DNA of 64,000 bases. Origin: Vibrio atlanticus (GTDB lineage Bacteria > Pseudomonadota > Gammaproteobacteria > Enterobacterales > Vibrionaceae). Of the stretch, positions 18,332 through 27,872 are shown piece by piece. A model generated the notes under the pieces. That model saw only the letters and a program-made list of their open reading frames with translations. It ran no database searches and was not told where the DNA came from. The number at the start of each line of letters is the position of its first letter. The stretch's first letter is position 1. The position numbers were made by a program, and so were the translations under genes. The stretch is from contig NZ_AP025460.1 of assembly GCF_024347315.1 (NCBI RefSeq), positions 806,001-870,000 of the forward strand. The letters are read 5' to 3'.

Positions 18332-19678
18332 ATGAAATATTCACCTATACTCGCTGTAGCGATGTCAGCCCTATTCATTGTAGGGTGTAATGATGACGAT
18401 CAACCAACAACCCAGCTGCAAGCTGTTCACGCATCGCCAGATGCTCCACTAGCTAATGTGTTAGTTAATAGTCAGGCTCGTTGGACTGGGGTTGATTATG
18501 CTCAGGCATCTGGATATACCTCGGTCAATCAAGGCCAGACAACTCTACAGGTCGATGTTCAACTTCCTGGAGATGGTGTGGCGACGGTGATTCCGCCAAG
18601 CCAGTTCAATTTAAGCGGTGATTTAGATTACACGGTGATGGTGGTCGGTGATGCTGACGGTTCCAACAACCCAGTTGAGGCTCTCGTTGTGACACGACCT
18701 GCAGCTGGCACGGCGACGAGTTCGAGTTTGGATGTGCAAGTTGTTCACGCGGCAACTGGAGTTGGTGATGTGAATTTATACGTTACCGCACCGAATGATC
18801 CTCTAGGCGCACCGATTGGAACTTTGGGATACAAAGGGTTCACTGATGTGCTAAACATACCTGCAGGACAATATCGAGTGAGATTAGAAACCGTGAGTGG
18901 AAGTGCTATCGCGTTTGATTCAGGAGAGATCACTCTCCCTGCTGGTAGCGAGCTGACCATTGCAGCCGTGCCAAGAGCGGATTCTAATAGTGCTTCACCT
19001 GTCAAATTGATGGTAATGGATGGTAAAGGTTCATCTTTAATCTACGATATGGCAGAAACTGCAGAAGTACGAGTAGGGCATTTAGTTGATGGTGCACCCT
19101 CTGTGGATGTGTTTGTAAACTCGGTTAAGTTTGCTCCTCTTGATGCTCTAATGTTTAAAGAAGTTCGTGGCTTCTTAGACTTGGCTGCAGGCAGTTACGA
19201 TATCGATATTTATGAAACAGCAACCACCTCTCCAACATTCATTGATGTTGACGGTTTAGCGGTGTTTGCCGGAATGGATTACAGCATCTATGCCGTGGGG
19301 ACGGTAAGTCCTCTCAATTTGGAAGCGCTAGTTGTTCCAGAAAATCGACGCTCTGTTGCAACCAGTGCAGTATTGAACATTACTCATGCTGCAGCTAATC
19401 CAATTGCAGCTTCGGTTGATATTTATTTAACCGAGAACGTGGGAATTTCTGGAAGTACGCCTGCGTTGAGTAATGTGAAATTCAAAGATTTCGCGAATGG
19501 TATTTATGTAGCTGCGGGAACTTACTATGTGACGATTACGGTGGCTGGCGATCCATCTACTGTTGCTATTGACTCCGCGCCTGCGATCTTAGTTAACGGT
19601 GTTGTGTATCAAGTAGTGGCGATTGATGATTCGATGGGAACGGGATTTAACTTAATAGTAAGTGAAACTACAGATTAA
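18332..19678 (+). CDS. DUF4397-domain lipoprotein
   Basis: A 448-residue predicted lipoprotein. The signal KYSPILAVAMSALFIVGC ends in a lipobox (IVGC), followed by an acidic NDDDQ. Asp residues straight after the lipobox Cys region are often linked to inner-membrane retention in enterics, but the rule is not firm in vibrios. Repeated beta-rich units follow: LQAVHASPDAPLANVLVN near the start, VQVVHAATGVGDVNLYV, VRVGHLVDGAPSVDVFVN and LNITHAAANPIAASVDIY. This gives about four DUF4397-like modules. Function is unknown; the family is secreted or surface-associated. ATG at 18332 has GGAGAG upstream. Confidence 0.85.
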   Translation: MKYSPILAVAMSALFIVGCNDDDQPTTQLQAVHASPDAPLANVLVNSQARWTGVDYAQASGYTSVNQGQTTLQVDVQLPGDGVATVIPPSQFNLSGDLDYTVMVVGDADGSNNPVEALVVTRPAAGTATSSSLDVQVVHAATGVGDVNLYVTAPNDPLGAPIGTLGYKGFTDVLNIPAGQYRVRLETVSGSAIAFDSGEITLPAGSELTIAAVPRADSNSASPVKLMVMDGKGSSLIYDMAETAEVRVGHLVDGAPSVDVFVNSVKFAPLDALMFKEVRGFLDLAAGSYDIDIYETATTSPTFIDVDGLAVFAGMDYSIYAVGTVSPLNLEALVVPENRRSVATSAVLNITHAAANPIAASVDIYLTENVGISGSTPALSNVKFKDFANGIYVAAGTYYVTITVAGDPSTVAIDSAPAILVNGVVYQVVAIDDSMGTGFNLIVSETTD

Positions 19679-19694
19679 TCCGTTAAGCGTCTGC

Positions 19695-19728
19695 AAATAG
19701 AAAATAGAAAATAGAAAATAGAAAATAG
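19695..19728. repeat. heptamer tandem repeat AAAATAG, about 4.9 copies
   Basis: Four perfect AAAATAG units (19701-19728) preceded by AAATAG. The tract lies between the stop of the DUF4397 gene and its terminator stem. Confidence 0.95.
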
Positions 19729-19757
19729 AAGAGGGTAGCTCAATGCTCCCCTCTTCT
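19727..19757 (+). terminator. rho-independent terminator between the DUF4397 gene and ampG-like gene
   Basis: AGAAGAGGG pairs with CCCTCTTCT, with an inner GC pair and a T-rich tail (CTTTTGCTTTC). It probably works in both directions for the two convergent genes. Confidence 0.8.
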
Positions 19758-19776
19758 CTTTTGCTTTCTTTTTCTT

Positions 19777-21135
19777 TTATTCGTGGTTGTTTTTCGCTTT
19801 TTCTAATAAATCAGTGAAAAAGTGGCGTAGCGAATAGAGCATGATCAAACTCGGAATCACCATTAATGATGTCAGTATAAAGAAGGTTGACCAATCATTT
19901 AGGTAATCGACGAGCTCGCCACTGAATGAAGCCAGTGTTGTTCTACCGAAATTGCCTAAGGATGCTAATAAGGCATATTGCGTCGCTGAGAAAGCTTGAC
20001 CAGTCAGTAAGGTTAAGAAAGAGACAAATGCTACCGTCGAAAAGGCGGTTGTGAAGTTGTCGACAATGATAGTTGCCAAGAACAGAGTTTCACTAGGGCC
20101 TGCCTGAGCGATCCACGCAAACATTAGGTTGCTGGCTGCCATTGCGATGCCACCAATCATTAGTCCGCGTACAATACCGAATTTCACATTGAAGATACTG
20201 CCGAGCAAGGTGAAGAATATCGTCGCGCCCCAACCGATTAACTTAGAATAGTGGCCAATCTGTTCATTGCTAAAGCCTATCTCTTTATAGAAGGTGATAG
20301 ACATTCTACCCAAGAAGGCTTCACCTATCTTAAATAGGAACACAAACAGTAGAAGGGTGATGGCAACTTGAACTCCGTTTCGTTTGAAGAAATCATAAAA
20401 CGGTTCTAGCACTGTAACGCTGAACCAAGCGACGACTTTTGAACCCACAACTCTGTTGTGACGTTGTTGTGCTTGCTCTTGTAATGCTTCACGTTGTGTA
20501 TTGGGTTCTCCGACAAAAAGAGTAAACAGCATTAACACGACAACTACACCAGCCATGCCGTAATACACACCATTCCAACCGATTGAGTCAGCATTGATAA
20601 AAGCAAGATAACCTGGAAGAGAATAGCCAGTCCACCATCCCATCACGGCCATTGCGGATGCTTGTGGCAACTTTGATGCTTCCGATTTTGGAAATGAATC
20701 AATACGGAAGGCATCTATTGCGACATCTTGAGTTGCTGAGGCGATAGCTATTCCGAGAGCAAGCATAGAGGTGAACATCAAGTCATTGGCTGGGTTTACT
20801 CCAGCAATGAACAGGGTACAGATCAATACCAAGCTTTGGCACAAGAATATCCAACTGCGTCGTTGGCCTAATATCGCGTGTAAAACTGGTAGTTTGACTC
20901 GGTCTACCAACGGTGCCCATAAAAAGTTAATAGCATAGACAGCAAACACACTGCCGAAATAACCGATCGCAGCACGAGTTAAACCGGCATCTTTTAGCCA
21001 ACCAGACATGTTGGATCCAATCAGAACCCATGGGAAGCCACTCGAACAACCGAGCATAAACACCCAAAGTAGACGTTTGTCTAAGTAGCTGCGGAAAGTT
21101 TGCATCCAAGAAAGAGAGGGGGTGCCTGATGACAT
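19777..21135 (-). CDS. ampG: AmpG-like major facilitator transporter (muropeptide permease family)
   Basis: A 452-residue multi-spanning inner-membrane protein of the AmpG group of the major facilitator superfamily. In characterised relatives it imports anhydro-muropeptides for peptidoglycan recycling and so affects AmpC beta-lactamase induction. Family features seen are WAPLVDRVKLP near the first loop, the motif GIAIASATQDVAIDAFRID in mid-protein, and about 12 hydrophobic segments. Vibrio often has more than one AmpG-like protein, so the substrate is inferred. It stands upstream of nothing on its strand except, 50 bp away, yajG-ppiA, and may share their transcript. Confidence 0.85.
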   Translation of the reverse strand: MSSGTPSLSWMQTFRSYLDKRLLWVFMLGCSSGFPWVLIGSNMSGWLKDAGLTRAAIGYFGSVFAVYAINFLWAPLVDRVKLPVLHAILGQRRSWIFLCQSLVLICTLFIAGVNPANDLMFTSMLALGIAIASATQDVAIDAFRIDSFPKSEASKLPQASAMAVMGWWTGYSLPGYLAFINADSIGWNGVYYGMAGVVVVLMLFTLFVGEPNTQREALQEQAQQRHNRVVGSKVVAWFSVTVLEPFYDFFKRNGVQVAITLLLFVFLFKIGEAFLGRMSITFYKEIGFSNEQIGHYSKLIGWGATIFFTLLGSIFNVKFGIVRGLMIGGIAMAASNLMFAWIAQAGPSETLFLATIIVDNFTTAFSTVAFVSFLTLLTGQAFSATQYALLASLGNFGRTTLASFSGELVDYLNDWSTFFILTSLMVIPSLIMLYSLRHFFTDLLEKAKNNHE

Positions 21136-21186
21136 GGGGCGTCCTTGTATAGAAAACGCCCTTAAGAATAAGGGCGTTACATTGGA

Positions 21187-21735
21187 TTACTTAAGAAGGG
21201 TCACTTTAGTGATGACGATTGGGTCGACAGGAATGTCTGACATGCGGCCCATTCGCTTGGTTGGAATTGTTGCCATCTTCTGAACAACGTCAAAACCATC
21301 GGTTACTTTACCAAACACAGCGTAACCAGGATTACCGCCTTTCGCGTTTAAGAAATCGTTGTCTGCAAAGTTAATGAAGAACTGGCGAGTTGCAGAATCT
21401 GGTGCATTGGTGCGAGCCATTGCGATCGTTGCAGTATCATTCTTCAGGCCATTGCTGCCTTCATTTTTGATAGGCGCATAAGTTGCTAATTGCTTCATAT
21501 CTTGATCGAAGCCACCACCCTGAGCCATAAAGCCCGGGATCACACGGTGAAACTGAGTGCCTTCGTAGCTACCGTCAGCAACATATTTCAGAAAGTTATC
21601 AACACTAACCGGTGCTTGCTCTTGGTTTAGATCGATAGTGAAGCCGCCTAATGTTGTTTCTACGTTCACTTTAGGACCAGCCCAAACGCTCACGCTCACC
21701 AGCATCAATGCGATAGAAGATAGAATGCGCCCCAT
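21187..21735 (-). CDS. ppiA: periplasmic peptidyl-prolyl cis-trans isomerase (cyclophilin)
   Basis: A 182-residue cyclophilin with a signal peptide (SSIALMLVSVSVWA, cut before GPKV), so it acts in the periplasm as a proline isomerase and folding helper. The core motif FHRVIPGFMAQGGGF holds the catalytic Arg and Phe, and FGKVTDGFDVV follows. Export distinguishes it from cytoplasmic PpiB. Its ATG shares one base with the yajG stop (TAATG), so the two genes are translationally coupled. Confidence 0.88.
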   Translation of the reverse strand: MGRILSSIALMLVSVSVWAGPKVNVETTLGGFTIDLNQEQAPVSVDNFLKYVADGSYEGTQFHRVIPGFMAQGGGFDQDMKQLATYAPIKNEGSNGLKNDTATIAMARTNAPDSATRQFFINFADNDFLNAKGGNPGYAVFGKVTDGFDVVQKMATIPTKRMGRMSDIPVDPIVITKVTLLK

Positions 21736-22304
21736 TAGAAACGTTCCTTCATGTAAGTTTGCAGCTCTTGGTCATTGGCAATCTCTTTAAGAACTAAGTC
21801 GATAACATCGTTTAGTACCATTGCGATATCGTCATTTGATGCACTTAATGCACCTGTGCGAGTTGCTGTACCATTGAATGTCTTAACTAGCTTGCCTTCA
21901 GGCGTTTCAGCGGTTACTTCAAGAGTTACTTTACCATCCATTTGGTTTTCCATGATGGTGTGCTTGACGGTAACAAGCGCTTCTTGAATCTCTAAAACAA
22001 TTGAGTTTTCACTGTTAACGCTTGCACGAAAACCTTGAGACTCCAATTGTTGAGCAATAGCGTTTTCTAGAGAAATACGCATGTTTTGCTTAGCGTGAAT
22101 TGGCTGAATGTTTGAACGGCCACTATCAACCAATGCAACATATTGAGCGGCACGAACATCTTTACTGGTTAGTGTGTATGTTTTGCCTTGTACAAGGTTG
22201 CTTGAGCTTAGTGAAGCTTCTGGCATTACGTTGATCTGTTCTTGCTGAGGGGCTGAACATGCTGTCAAAGCCAAAATAGAAGCAGCCAAAATCAGTTTTT
22301 TCAT
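21735..22304 (-). CDS. yajG: YajG-family lipoprotein
   Basis: A 189-residue predicted lipoprotein: KKLILAASILALTAC gives lipobox LTAC. It matches the YajG family, whose role is unknown; in E. coli yajG lies beside ampG and bolA. The same neighbours occur here (ampG-like and ppiA downstream, bolA 1.4 kb upstream on the other strand), which supports the call. AAGGATAAAGGA precedes the ATG. Confidence 0.85.
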   Translation of the reverse strand: MKKLILAASILALTACSAPQQEQINVMPEASLSSSNLVQGKTYTLTSKDVRAAQYVALVDSGRSNIQPIHAKQNMRISLENAIAQQLESQGFRASVNSENSIVLEIQEALVTVKHTIMENQMDGKVTLEVTAETPEGKLVKTFNGTATRTGALSASNDDIAMVLNDVIDLVLKEIANDQELQTYMKERF

Positions 22305-22370
22305 TCCTTTATCCTTTCTAAATTCACACCAGGAGCTCGGTATCTTAAATTCTTGTGACGTCGTTTCTGC

Positions 22371-23522
22371 TTATTTATTAAAATTCGCAGGTTCTCTTGT
22401 TGCTTGTAATATCTCAAATTTCTGGTTTAGTTCAAGCGTTTCAACGTTTGCTTCACCAAATAGTCTTGCTAGTTTGACATCGTATCCGAGGTGTCGGTTA
22501 CCAATAACAATTAATTTGCCTCCGTTGCTAAGAACATGCTTTGCATCACAGAACATTTGCCATGCAATGTGATCTGTAATCGCTTGTTGTTGGTGGAACG
22601 GAGGGTTACACATAACTAAGTAAGTGCTGTTTTTCTTAAAACCATCTAAACAGTTATTGGCGATGAACTGGAAATTACCTTCTTCGCCAAGGTTATCCTT
22701 AATATTTTGGCGCGCTGATTCCACTGCCATAAAGCTTTCATCAACACAGGTGATACGCGCTTGTGGGTTTAATTGCCCAGCTTTTACACTCAATACACCG
22801 TTGCCACAACCTAGGTCGATAATATGACGCAGTTCAGGATCTTGAGGGATGTGCTCTAGCATATAGCGAGCGCCTTGATCGAGTGCCTCGCCTGAGTAAA
22901 CGTTCGGTAAATTTTTCAGGCGAATATCTTCACCGTCTACATCCCATTCAACAAAAGGCTCGACCGTTTGAATCGGCTGACAACTTGGTGAAGAGATAAC
23001 CAAGCGATGTTTCTTCTTCGCTAGAGAAGTTTTGGTTTCGCCTAGGTATTTTTCGAAAATATTAAGTGTAGATGTGTGGATATCTTTTACTTTGTTTACA
23101 CCGATGACTTGGCAGCCTTCTGGCAACGCTTGGCGTAGTTGGCTCAATTGCCATATTAGGTGACGGTTTGTTTTCGGTAGTTGCATGATCACAAGGTCGA
23201 TACCGTGTGGGATATCATCCATCGTATTCAGGAAGTTCACACGGTTACTTTGATTGCGCTGCAAGTTTTTTAGCGCACCGCGATGAGAGATAAACGAGTC
23301 GCTCATCATGGTGACATCATGATCTTTAGAGAACCATGCCGACAGGGCACCAAAGCTATCGTTCATGATCAGGATGTGTTTGCCAGGTTCAAGATTCATC
23401 TCTTCAACGTGACTAATAATGTATTCGTCGCCCGCATCCCAAGCTTGAAGGGTTTCATTTGAACGGTTGGGGAAACGATGTAAGGTCAAAGTTCTATCGA
23501 GAAGAGTAAGTTCGGTTTTCAT
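22371..23522 (-). CDS. rlmG: 23S rRNA (guanine-1835-N2)-methyltransferase RlmG
   Basis: A 383-residue class I methyltransferase with two related halves, as in RlmG/RsmC. The C-terminal half holds the SAM motif DLGCGNGVLSV (about residue 238) and the catalytic CNPPFHQQ. The N-terminal half is the degenerate copy used for RNA binding. RlmG methylates G1835 of 23S rRNA. The alternative RsmC (16S G1207) is shorter and differs in the N-terminus. It is divergent from bolA. Confidence 0.9.
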   Translation of the reverse strand: MKTELTLLDRTLTLHRFPNRSNETLQAWDAGDEYIISHVEEMNLEPGKHILIMNDSFGALSAWFSKDHDVTMMSDSFISHRGALKNLQRNQSNRVNFLNTMDDIPHGIDLVIMQLPKTNRHLIWQLSQLRQALPEGCQVIGVNKVKDIHTSTLNIFEKYLGETKTSLAKKKHRLVISSPSCQPIQTVEPFVEWDVDGEDIRLKNLPNVYSGEALDQGARYMLEHIPQDPELRHIIDLGCGNGVLSVKAGQLNPQARITCVDESFMAVESARQNIKDNLGEEGNFQFIANNCLDGFKKNSTYLVMCNPPFHQQQAITDHIAWQMFCDAKHVLSNGGKLIVIGNRHLGYDVKLARLFGEANVETLELNQKFEILQATREPANFNK

Positions 23523-23696
23523 AGCTTGAGATACTTATGTAAGAAATAACAAAGATATTGTCTCAAATGCAGCCTGAACAAGATAGAAAAAACTCAACCA
23601 AACCTAAGTCGTTCGTTATGAAATACTCAGACAGTCGACCAGTTAGGGTTTATACTTCCCCCACAGATAATGCCAATACGTTATTAAGGAATCATA

Positions 23697-24005
23697 ATGA
23701 TCCAAGAAGTTATCGAAACAAAATTGCACAATGAGTTTTCACCAAGTCATTTAAACGTGGTCAATGAGAGCTACATGCACAATGTTCCGGCTGGTTCTGA
23801 GAGTCATTTTAAAGTGATTGTTGTCAGCGATGCGTTTGAAGGCTTGCGCCTTATTGGTCGTCATCGAGCGGTAAATAAAGCACTTTCAGAAGAGCTAGCG
23901 AATAATATTCACGCACTATCTATTCACACTTATACAAAAGATGAATGGATGAAGCAACTCGATAACGTGCCAGACAGCCCTATGTGTATGGGCGGTGGTA
24001 AGTAA
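23697..24005 (+). CDS. bolA: BolA family transcriptional regulator / iron-sulfur factor
   Basis: A 102-residue BolA protein with the family helix-turn-helix-like core ([24 protein letters not shown], split across residues 35-60) and the [14 protein letters not shown] segment. BolA proteins partner with monothiol glutaredoxins in iron-sulfur handling and alter cell shape and biofilm genes. The His in the ESHFKV segment is the usual cluster ligand. AAGGA precedes the ATG by 7 bases. A terminator follows. Confidence 0.92.
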   Translation: MIQEVIETKLHNEFSPSHLNVVNESYMHNVPAGSESHFKVIVVSDAFEGLRLIGRHRAVNKALSEELANNIHALSIHTYTKDEWMKQLDNVPDSPMCMGGGK

Positions 24006-24024
24006 TAAAACTAACTGATAGAAG

Positions 24025-24046
24025 AGGTGGCGATGCTGCCTTTTTT
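24025..24046 (+). terminator. rho-independent terminator after bolA
   Basis: A 7-bp stem AGGTGGC / GCTGCCT with two G-U pairs, a 3-base loop and six T. Confidence 0.65.
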
Positions 24047-24291
24047 ATCGCCAGGCTGATGTGTTTTTAGGGTTTATATCACTCAAATTGATGTCAAATT
24101 AGGCGTCTTTAAATACCCACAATGAGTAATGTTTTTATTAACAGTGTTTCAACATAACTCGTAAAATATTAGTTTGTGACAGAGTATTAATCTCTTGTTT
24201 AAAACACGATTCAAAAGCCATTTTATCTGTGCGGCTCGTCAAATTTATACATATTTGAGAGTCCATATGCTTCAAATCTCACCAAATTAAG

Positions 24292-24348
24292 GCCGTATTC
24301 AAGTTATTGGTCATGGCATCAAGTTGTCAAAAAATGCTAGAATACGGC
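24292..24348. promoter_or_regulatory. 12-bp inverted repeat overlapping the predicted nqr promoter
   Basis: GCCGTATTCAAG (24292-24303) and CTAGAATACGGC (24337-24348) match as inverted copies at 11 of 12 positions, separated by 33 bp. The second copy covers the -10 element. It looks like a pair of operator half-sites or a transcript hairpin. Confidence 0.5.
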
Positions 24349-24402
24349 ACCTGATAAATCTCACATAATCTTTGTGATGAGTTTATTAATGTAATGTTGC
24401 GA

Positions 24403-24427
24403 TTTTGGTATCTCTAATTTACCAAAA
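24403..24427 (+). promoter_or_regulatory. hairpin in the nqrA leader
   Basis: TTTTGGTA / TACCAAAA, 8 perfect pairs, 9-base loop, about 100 bases before the nqrA start. No T tract follows, so it is not a classic terminator. Confidence 0.45.
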
Positions 24428-24524
24428 CCGGACACTGTAATGTCGTGTCTAAGGGCGATTTTAAAACGTCCCGAATTTACGCAATTAAAAGAATCTTTTT
24501 CCCGATAAAGTAGTGCAAGTGCGT

Positions 24525-25865
24525 ATGATTACAATAAAGAAGGGTTTGGATCTTCCTATCGCAGGAACTCCATCCCAGGTGATTAATGATGGTAAGTCCA
24601 TCACTAAAGTCGCCTTGCTTGGCGAAGAGTACGTTGGTATGCGTCCTACGATGCATGCCCGCGTTGGTGATGAAGTGAAGAAAGGCCAAGTTCTTTTTGC
24701 AGATAAAAAGAACCCAGGTGTTGTATTTACTTCTCCAGCAAGCGGTAAAGTTATTGAAGTGAACCGTGGTGCTAAGCGTGTTCTTCAATCAGTAGTGATT
24801 GAAGTAGCAGGCAATGAGCAAATCACGTTCAATAACTATGAAGCTAACCAACTAGTAGGCCTTGACCGTGAAATGGTTAAAGCTCAGTTAGTTGAGTCTG
24901 GCGCATGGACCGCTTTGCGAACTCGTCCGTTCAGCAAGGTTCCAGCAGTTGATTCTGAAACTCAGGCTATTTTTGTTACTGCTATGGATACTAATCCGCT
25001 AGCAGCTGAGCCAGAATTAATCATTAACGAGCAGTCTGATGCTTTCGTTGCTGGTTTAGATCTTCTTTCAACTCTGACTAACGGTAAAGTGTACGTTTGT
25101 AAAAAAGGTACTAGCTTACCTCGTTCAGCTCAGTCTAACGTTGAAGAACATGTTTTTGATGGCCCACACCCTGCAGGTCTTGCAGGCACGCATATGCATT
25201 ACCTGTATCCGGTAAATGCACAAAATGTAGCGTGGAGCATTAACTACCAAGACGTGATCGCATTCGGTAAGCTTTTCCTTACTGGTGAGATTTACTCTGA
25301 GCGCGTTGTTTCTCTGGCTGGTCCAGTAGTTAACAACCCTCGTCTAGTTCGTACTCAAATTGGTGCTAGCCTTGAAGAGTTGACGGACAGCGAGTTGATG
25401 CCAGGTGAAGTTCGCCTGATCTCAGGTTCAGTGCTATCTGGTGTTCACGCTTCAGGTCCACATGCTTACCTTGGCCGTTACCATCAACAAGTTTCGGTTC
25501 TTCGTGAAGGTCGTGATAAAGAGCTATTCGGCTGGGCTATGCCTGGTAAGAACAAGTTCTCTGTTACTCGTTCATTCCTTGGTCACGTGTTTAAAGGTCA
25601 GTTGTTCAATATGACAACGACAACGAACGGTAGTGATCGCTCTATGGTTCCAATTGGTAACTACGAGAAAGTAATGCCATTAGATATGGAGCCTACTTTG
25701 CTGCTTCGCGATCTATGCGCTGGTGACGTTGATAGTGCACAAGCACTTGGTGCGCTAGAGCTAGATGAAGAAGATTTAGCACTGTGTACCTTTGTATGTC
25801 CTGGTAAGTACGAGTACGGTCAGTTACTTCGTGAATGCCTAGATACAATTGTGAAGGAAGGGTAA
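24525..25865 (+). CDS. nqrA: Na+-translocating NADH:quinone reductase subunit A
   Basis: NqrA is the peripheral, cytoplasm-facing subunit of the sodium-pumping NADH:ubiquinone reductase. The product is 446 residues, the same as in Vibrio cholerae, starting [14 protein letters not shown] at the ATG at 24525. An in-frame GTG four codons earlier is unlikely. The family segments [17 protein letters not shown] and [16 protein letters not shown] are present. It is the first of six nqr genes on one transcript. Codon use is strongly biased towards a few codons, as in highly expressed genes. Confidence 0.98.
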   Translation: MITIKKGLDLPIAGTPSQVINDGKSITKVALLGEEYVGMRPTMHARVGDEVKKGQVLFADKKNPGVVFTSPASGKVIEVNRGAKRVLQSVVIEVAGNEQITFNNYEANQLVGLDREMVKAQLVESGAWTALRTRPFSKVPAVDSETQAIFVTAMDTNPLAAEPELIINEQSDAFVAGLDLLSTLTNGKVYVCKKGTSLPRSAQSNVEEHVFDGPHPAGLAGTHMHYLYPVNAQNVAWSINYQDVIAFGKLFLTGEIYSERVVSLAGPVVNNPRLVRTQIGASLEELTDSELMPGEVRLISGSVLSGVHASGPHAYLGRYHQQVSVLREGRDKELFGWAMPGKNKFSVTRSFLGHVFKGQLFNMTTTTNGSDRSMVPIGNYEKVMPLDMEPTLLLRDLCAGDVDSAQALGALELDEEDLALCTFVCPGKYEYGQLLRECLDTIVKEG

Positions 25866-25870
25866 TTTTC

Positions 25871-27115
25871 ATGGGCCTTAAAAAGTTTATTGAAGACATC
25901 GAGCATCATTTTGAACCAGGTGGTAAACACGAAACGTGGTTTGCGCTTTACGAAGCAGCAGCAACACTTTTCTACACACCAGGTACTGTTACAAAGAAAA
26001 GCTCGCATGTCCGTGATAGCGTTGATTTAAAACGTATCATGATCATGGTTTGGCTTGCGGTATTCCCAGCAATGTTCTGGGGTATGTACAACGCAGGTGG
26101 TCAGGCTATCGCAGCACTAAACCACATGTATTCAGGTGCAGAACTAGTTTCTATCATTGATGGTAACTGGCACTACTGGCTAACCGAAATGCTTGGAGCC
26201 TCCTTAGGGGCCGATGCAGGTTGGGGCAGTAAGATGCTCTTGGGTGCGACTTACTTCTTACCTATCTACGCAACGGTATTTATCGTTGGTGGTTTCTGGG
26301 AAGTACTGTTCTGTATGGTGCGTAAGCACGAAGTCAACGAAGGTTTCTTTGTTACTTCTATCTTATTTGCGCTTATCGTTCCGCCAACGCTTCCTCTATG
26401 GCAAGCAGCACTAGGTATTACCTTTGGTGTTGTTGTTGCGAAAGAGATCTTCGGTGGTACGGGTCGTAACTTCTTGAACCCTGCTCTTGCTGGTCGTGCG
26501 TTCCTGTTCTTTGCATACCCTGCACAGATTTCAGGTGACGTAGTTTGGACTGCTGCAGATGGCTTCTCTGGTGCAACTGCTCTTAGCCAATGGGCTCAAG
26601 GCGGCGGTAGTGCACTAATGAACGTAACATCAGGTGAAGCAATCACTTGGATGGACGCATTCATTGGTAACATTCCAGGTTCTATCGGTGAAGTTTCAAC
26701 GCTTGCACTTATGATTGGTGCAGCAATGATTGTTTACATGGGCATTGCTTCATGGCGCATCATTGCGGGTGTAATGATCGGTATGGTTGCAGTATCAACA
26801 CTATTTAACGTGATTGGTTCTGACACTAATGCAATGTTCAGCATGCCTTGGCATTGGCACCTAGTTCTAGGTGGTTTCGCATTCGGTATGTTCTTCATGG
26901 CGACTGACCCAGTATCAGCTTCATTTACCAATAAAGGTAAGTGGTGGTACGGCATCCTAATCGGCGCAATGTGTGTAATGATTCGTGTAGTTAACCCTGC
27001 ATACCCAGAAGGCATGATGCTTGCGATTCTATTCGCAAACCTATTTGCTCCTCTGTTTGACCACGTTGTAATCGAGAAGAACATTAAGCGGAGACTAGCG
27101 CGCTATGGCAAGTAA
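25871..27115 (+). CDS. nqrB: Na+-translocating NADH:quinone reductase subunit B
   Basis: A 414-residue membrane subunit of Na+-NQR. It carries one covalently bound FMN, predicted on Thr236 in the motif [10 protein letters not shown], plus noncovalent riboflavin in the complex. Gly140-Gly141 (quinone/korormicin site in V. cholerae) and Glu144 (sodium uptake) are at their known positions in VGGFWEVLF. About ten membrane segments are visible. The ATG at 25871 lies 5 bases after the nqrA stop with AAGGG upstream; the longer in-frame start inside nqrA is rejected. The 3' end overlaps nqrC by 11 bases. Confidence 0.98.
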   Translation: MGLKKFIEDIEHHFEPGGKHETWFALYEAAATLFYTPGTVTKKSSHVRDSVDLKRIMIMVWLAVFPAMFWGMYNAGGQAIAALNHMYSGAELVSIIDGNWHYWLTEMLGASLGADAGWGSKMLLGATYFLPIYATVFIVGGFWEVLFCMVRKHEVNEGFFVTSILFALIVPPTLPLWQAALGITFGVVVAKEIFGGTGRNFLNPALAGRAFLFFAYPAQISGDVVWTAADGFSGATALSQWAQGGGSALMNVTSGEAITWMDAFIGNIPGSIGEVSTLALMIGAAMIVYMGIASWRIIAGVMIGMVAVSTLFNVIGSDTNAMFSMPWHWHLVLGGFAFGMFFMATDPVSASFTNKGKWWYGILIGAMCVMIRVVNPAYPEGMMLAILFANLFAPLFDHVVIEKNIKRRLARYGK

Positions 27116-27872
27116 TAACGATAGCATTAAAAAGACGCTGTTTGTTGTTATCGCATTGAGCCTAGTGTGCTCAATCATCGTTTCAACAGCTGCAGTTGTT
27201 CTTAAACCTAAGCAACAAGCTAACGCAGTTCTGGATCAGCAAACTAAGATCCTTGAAGTTGCGGGCATTGAACTTGCGGGTAATATCCCAGCACTGTACG
27301 CAGAGAACATCGAACCTCGTCTAGTTGATTTCGCTACTGGCGATTTCGTTGACGGCGACGCTGCTGCATACGACCAACGTAAAGCGGCAAAAGATCCGGC
27401 TCAGTCAATCAAGCTTTCAGCTGAAGATGACATCGCTAAGATCATTCGTCGTGCTAACACGGGTACGGTATACCTAGTGAAAGATGGCGCTGAAACTTCT
27501 AAAGTTATCATCCCTGTTCACGGTAACGGTCTATGGTCAATGATGTACGCATTCGTTGCGGTAGAAACTGATGGCAACACAGTTTCTGGTATCACTTACT
27601 ACGAGCAAGGTGAAACTCCTGGACTTGGTGGTGAAGTTGAGAACCCAACTTGGCGCGCTCAATTCGTTGGTAAGAAATTATTCGACGAAAACCACAAACC
27701 TGCTATTCAGGTTGTTAAAGGTGGCGCTCCTCAAGGTTCTGAGCACGGTGTAGATGGCCTTTCTGGTGCAACACTGACCAGCGTTGGTGTTCAACATACA
27801 TTTGACTTCTGGTTAGGTGATATGGGCTTTGGTCCGTTCCTAGCAAAAGTTCGTGACGGAGGTCTGAACTAA
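27105..27872 (+). CDS. nqrC: Na+-translocating NADH:quinone reductase subunit C
   Basis: A 255-residue subunit with one N-terminal membrane anchor ([20 protein letters not shown]) and a periplasmic FMN domain. The FMN-attachment motif is [10 protein letters not shown], with the acceptor Thr at 223. ApbE, encoded just after the operon, is the enzyme known to attach this FMN. The stop overlaps the nqrD start by one base (TAATG). Confidence 0.98.
   Translation: MASNNDSIKKTLFVVIALSLVCSIIVSTAAVVLKPKQQANAVLDQQTKILEVAGIELAGNIPALYAENIEPRLVDFATGDFVDGDAAAYDQRKAAKDPAQSIKLSAEDDIAKIIRRANTGTVYLVKDGAETSKVIIPVHGNGLWSMMYAFVAVETDGNTVSGITYYEQGETPGLGGEVENPTWRAQFVGKKLFDENHKPAIQVVKGGAPQGSEHGVDGLSGATLTSVGVQHTFDFWLGDMGFGPFLAKVRDGGLN

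Larger units (their letters stand above)
24047..24524 (+). promoter_or_regulatory. nqr operon upstream region
   Basis: About 480 bp without a gene. It contains an extended -10 (TGCTAGAAT, 24335-24343), an inverted repeat overlapping it, and two hairpins in the predicted leader: TCACA-N7-TGTGA at 24361-24377 and a perfect 8-bp stem at 24403-24427. The leader of about 170 bases is long for a housekeeping operon. Confidence 0.5.

Noticed and set aside
24361..24377. CRP site in the nqr leader
   Set aside because: The halves are TCACA-N7-TGTGA, the reverse polarity and wrong spacing for CRP (TGTGA-N6-TCACA).
24477..24788. 103-codon minus-strand frame over the nqrA start
   Set aside because: It overlaps a strongly conserved gene start, and the sequence looks like non-coding antisense.
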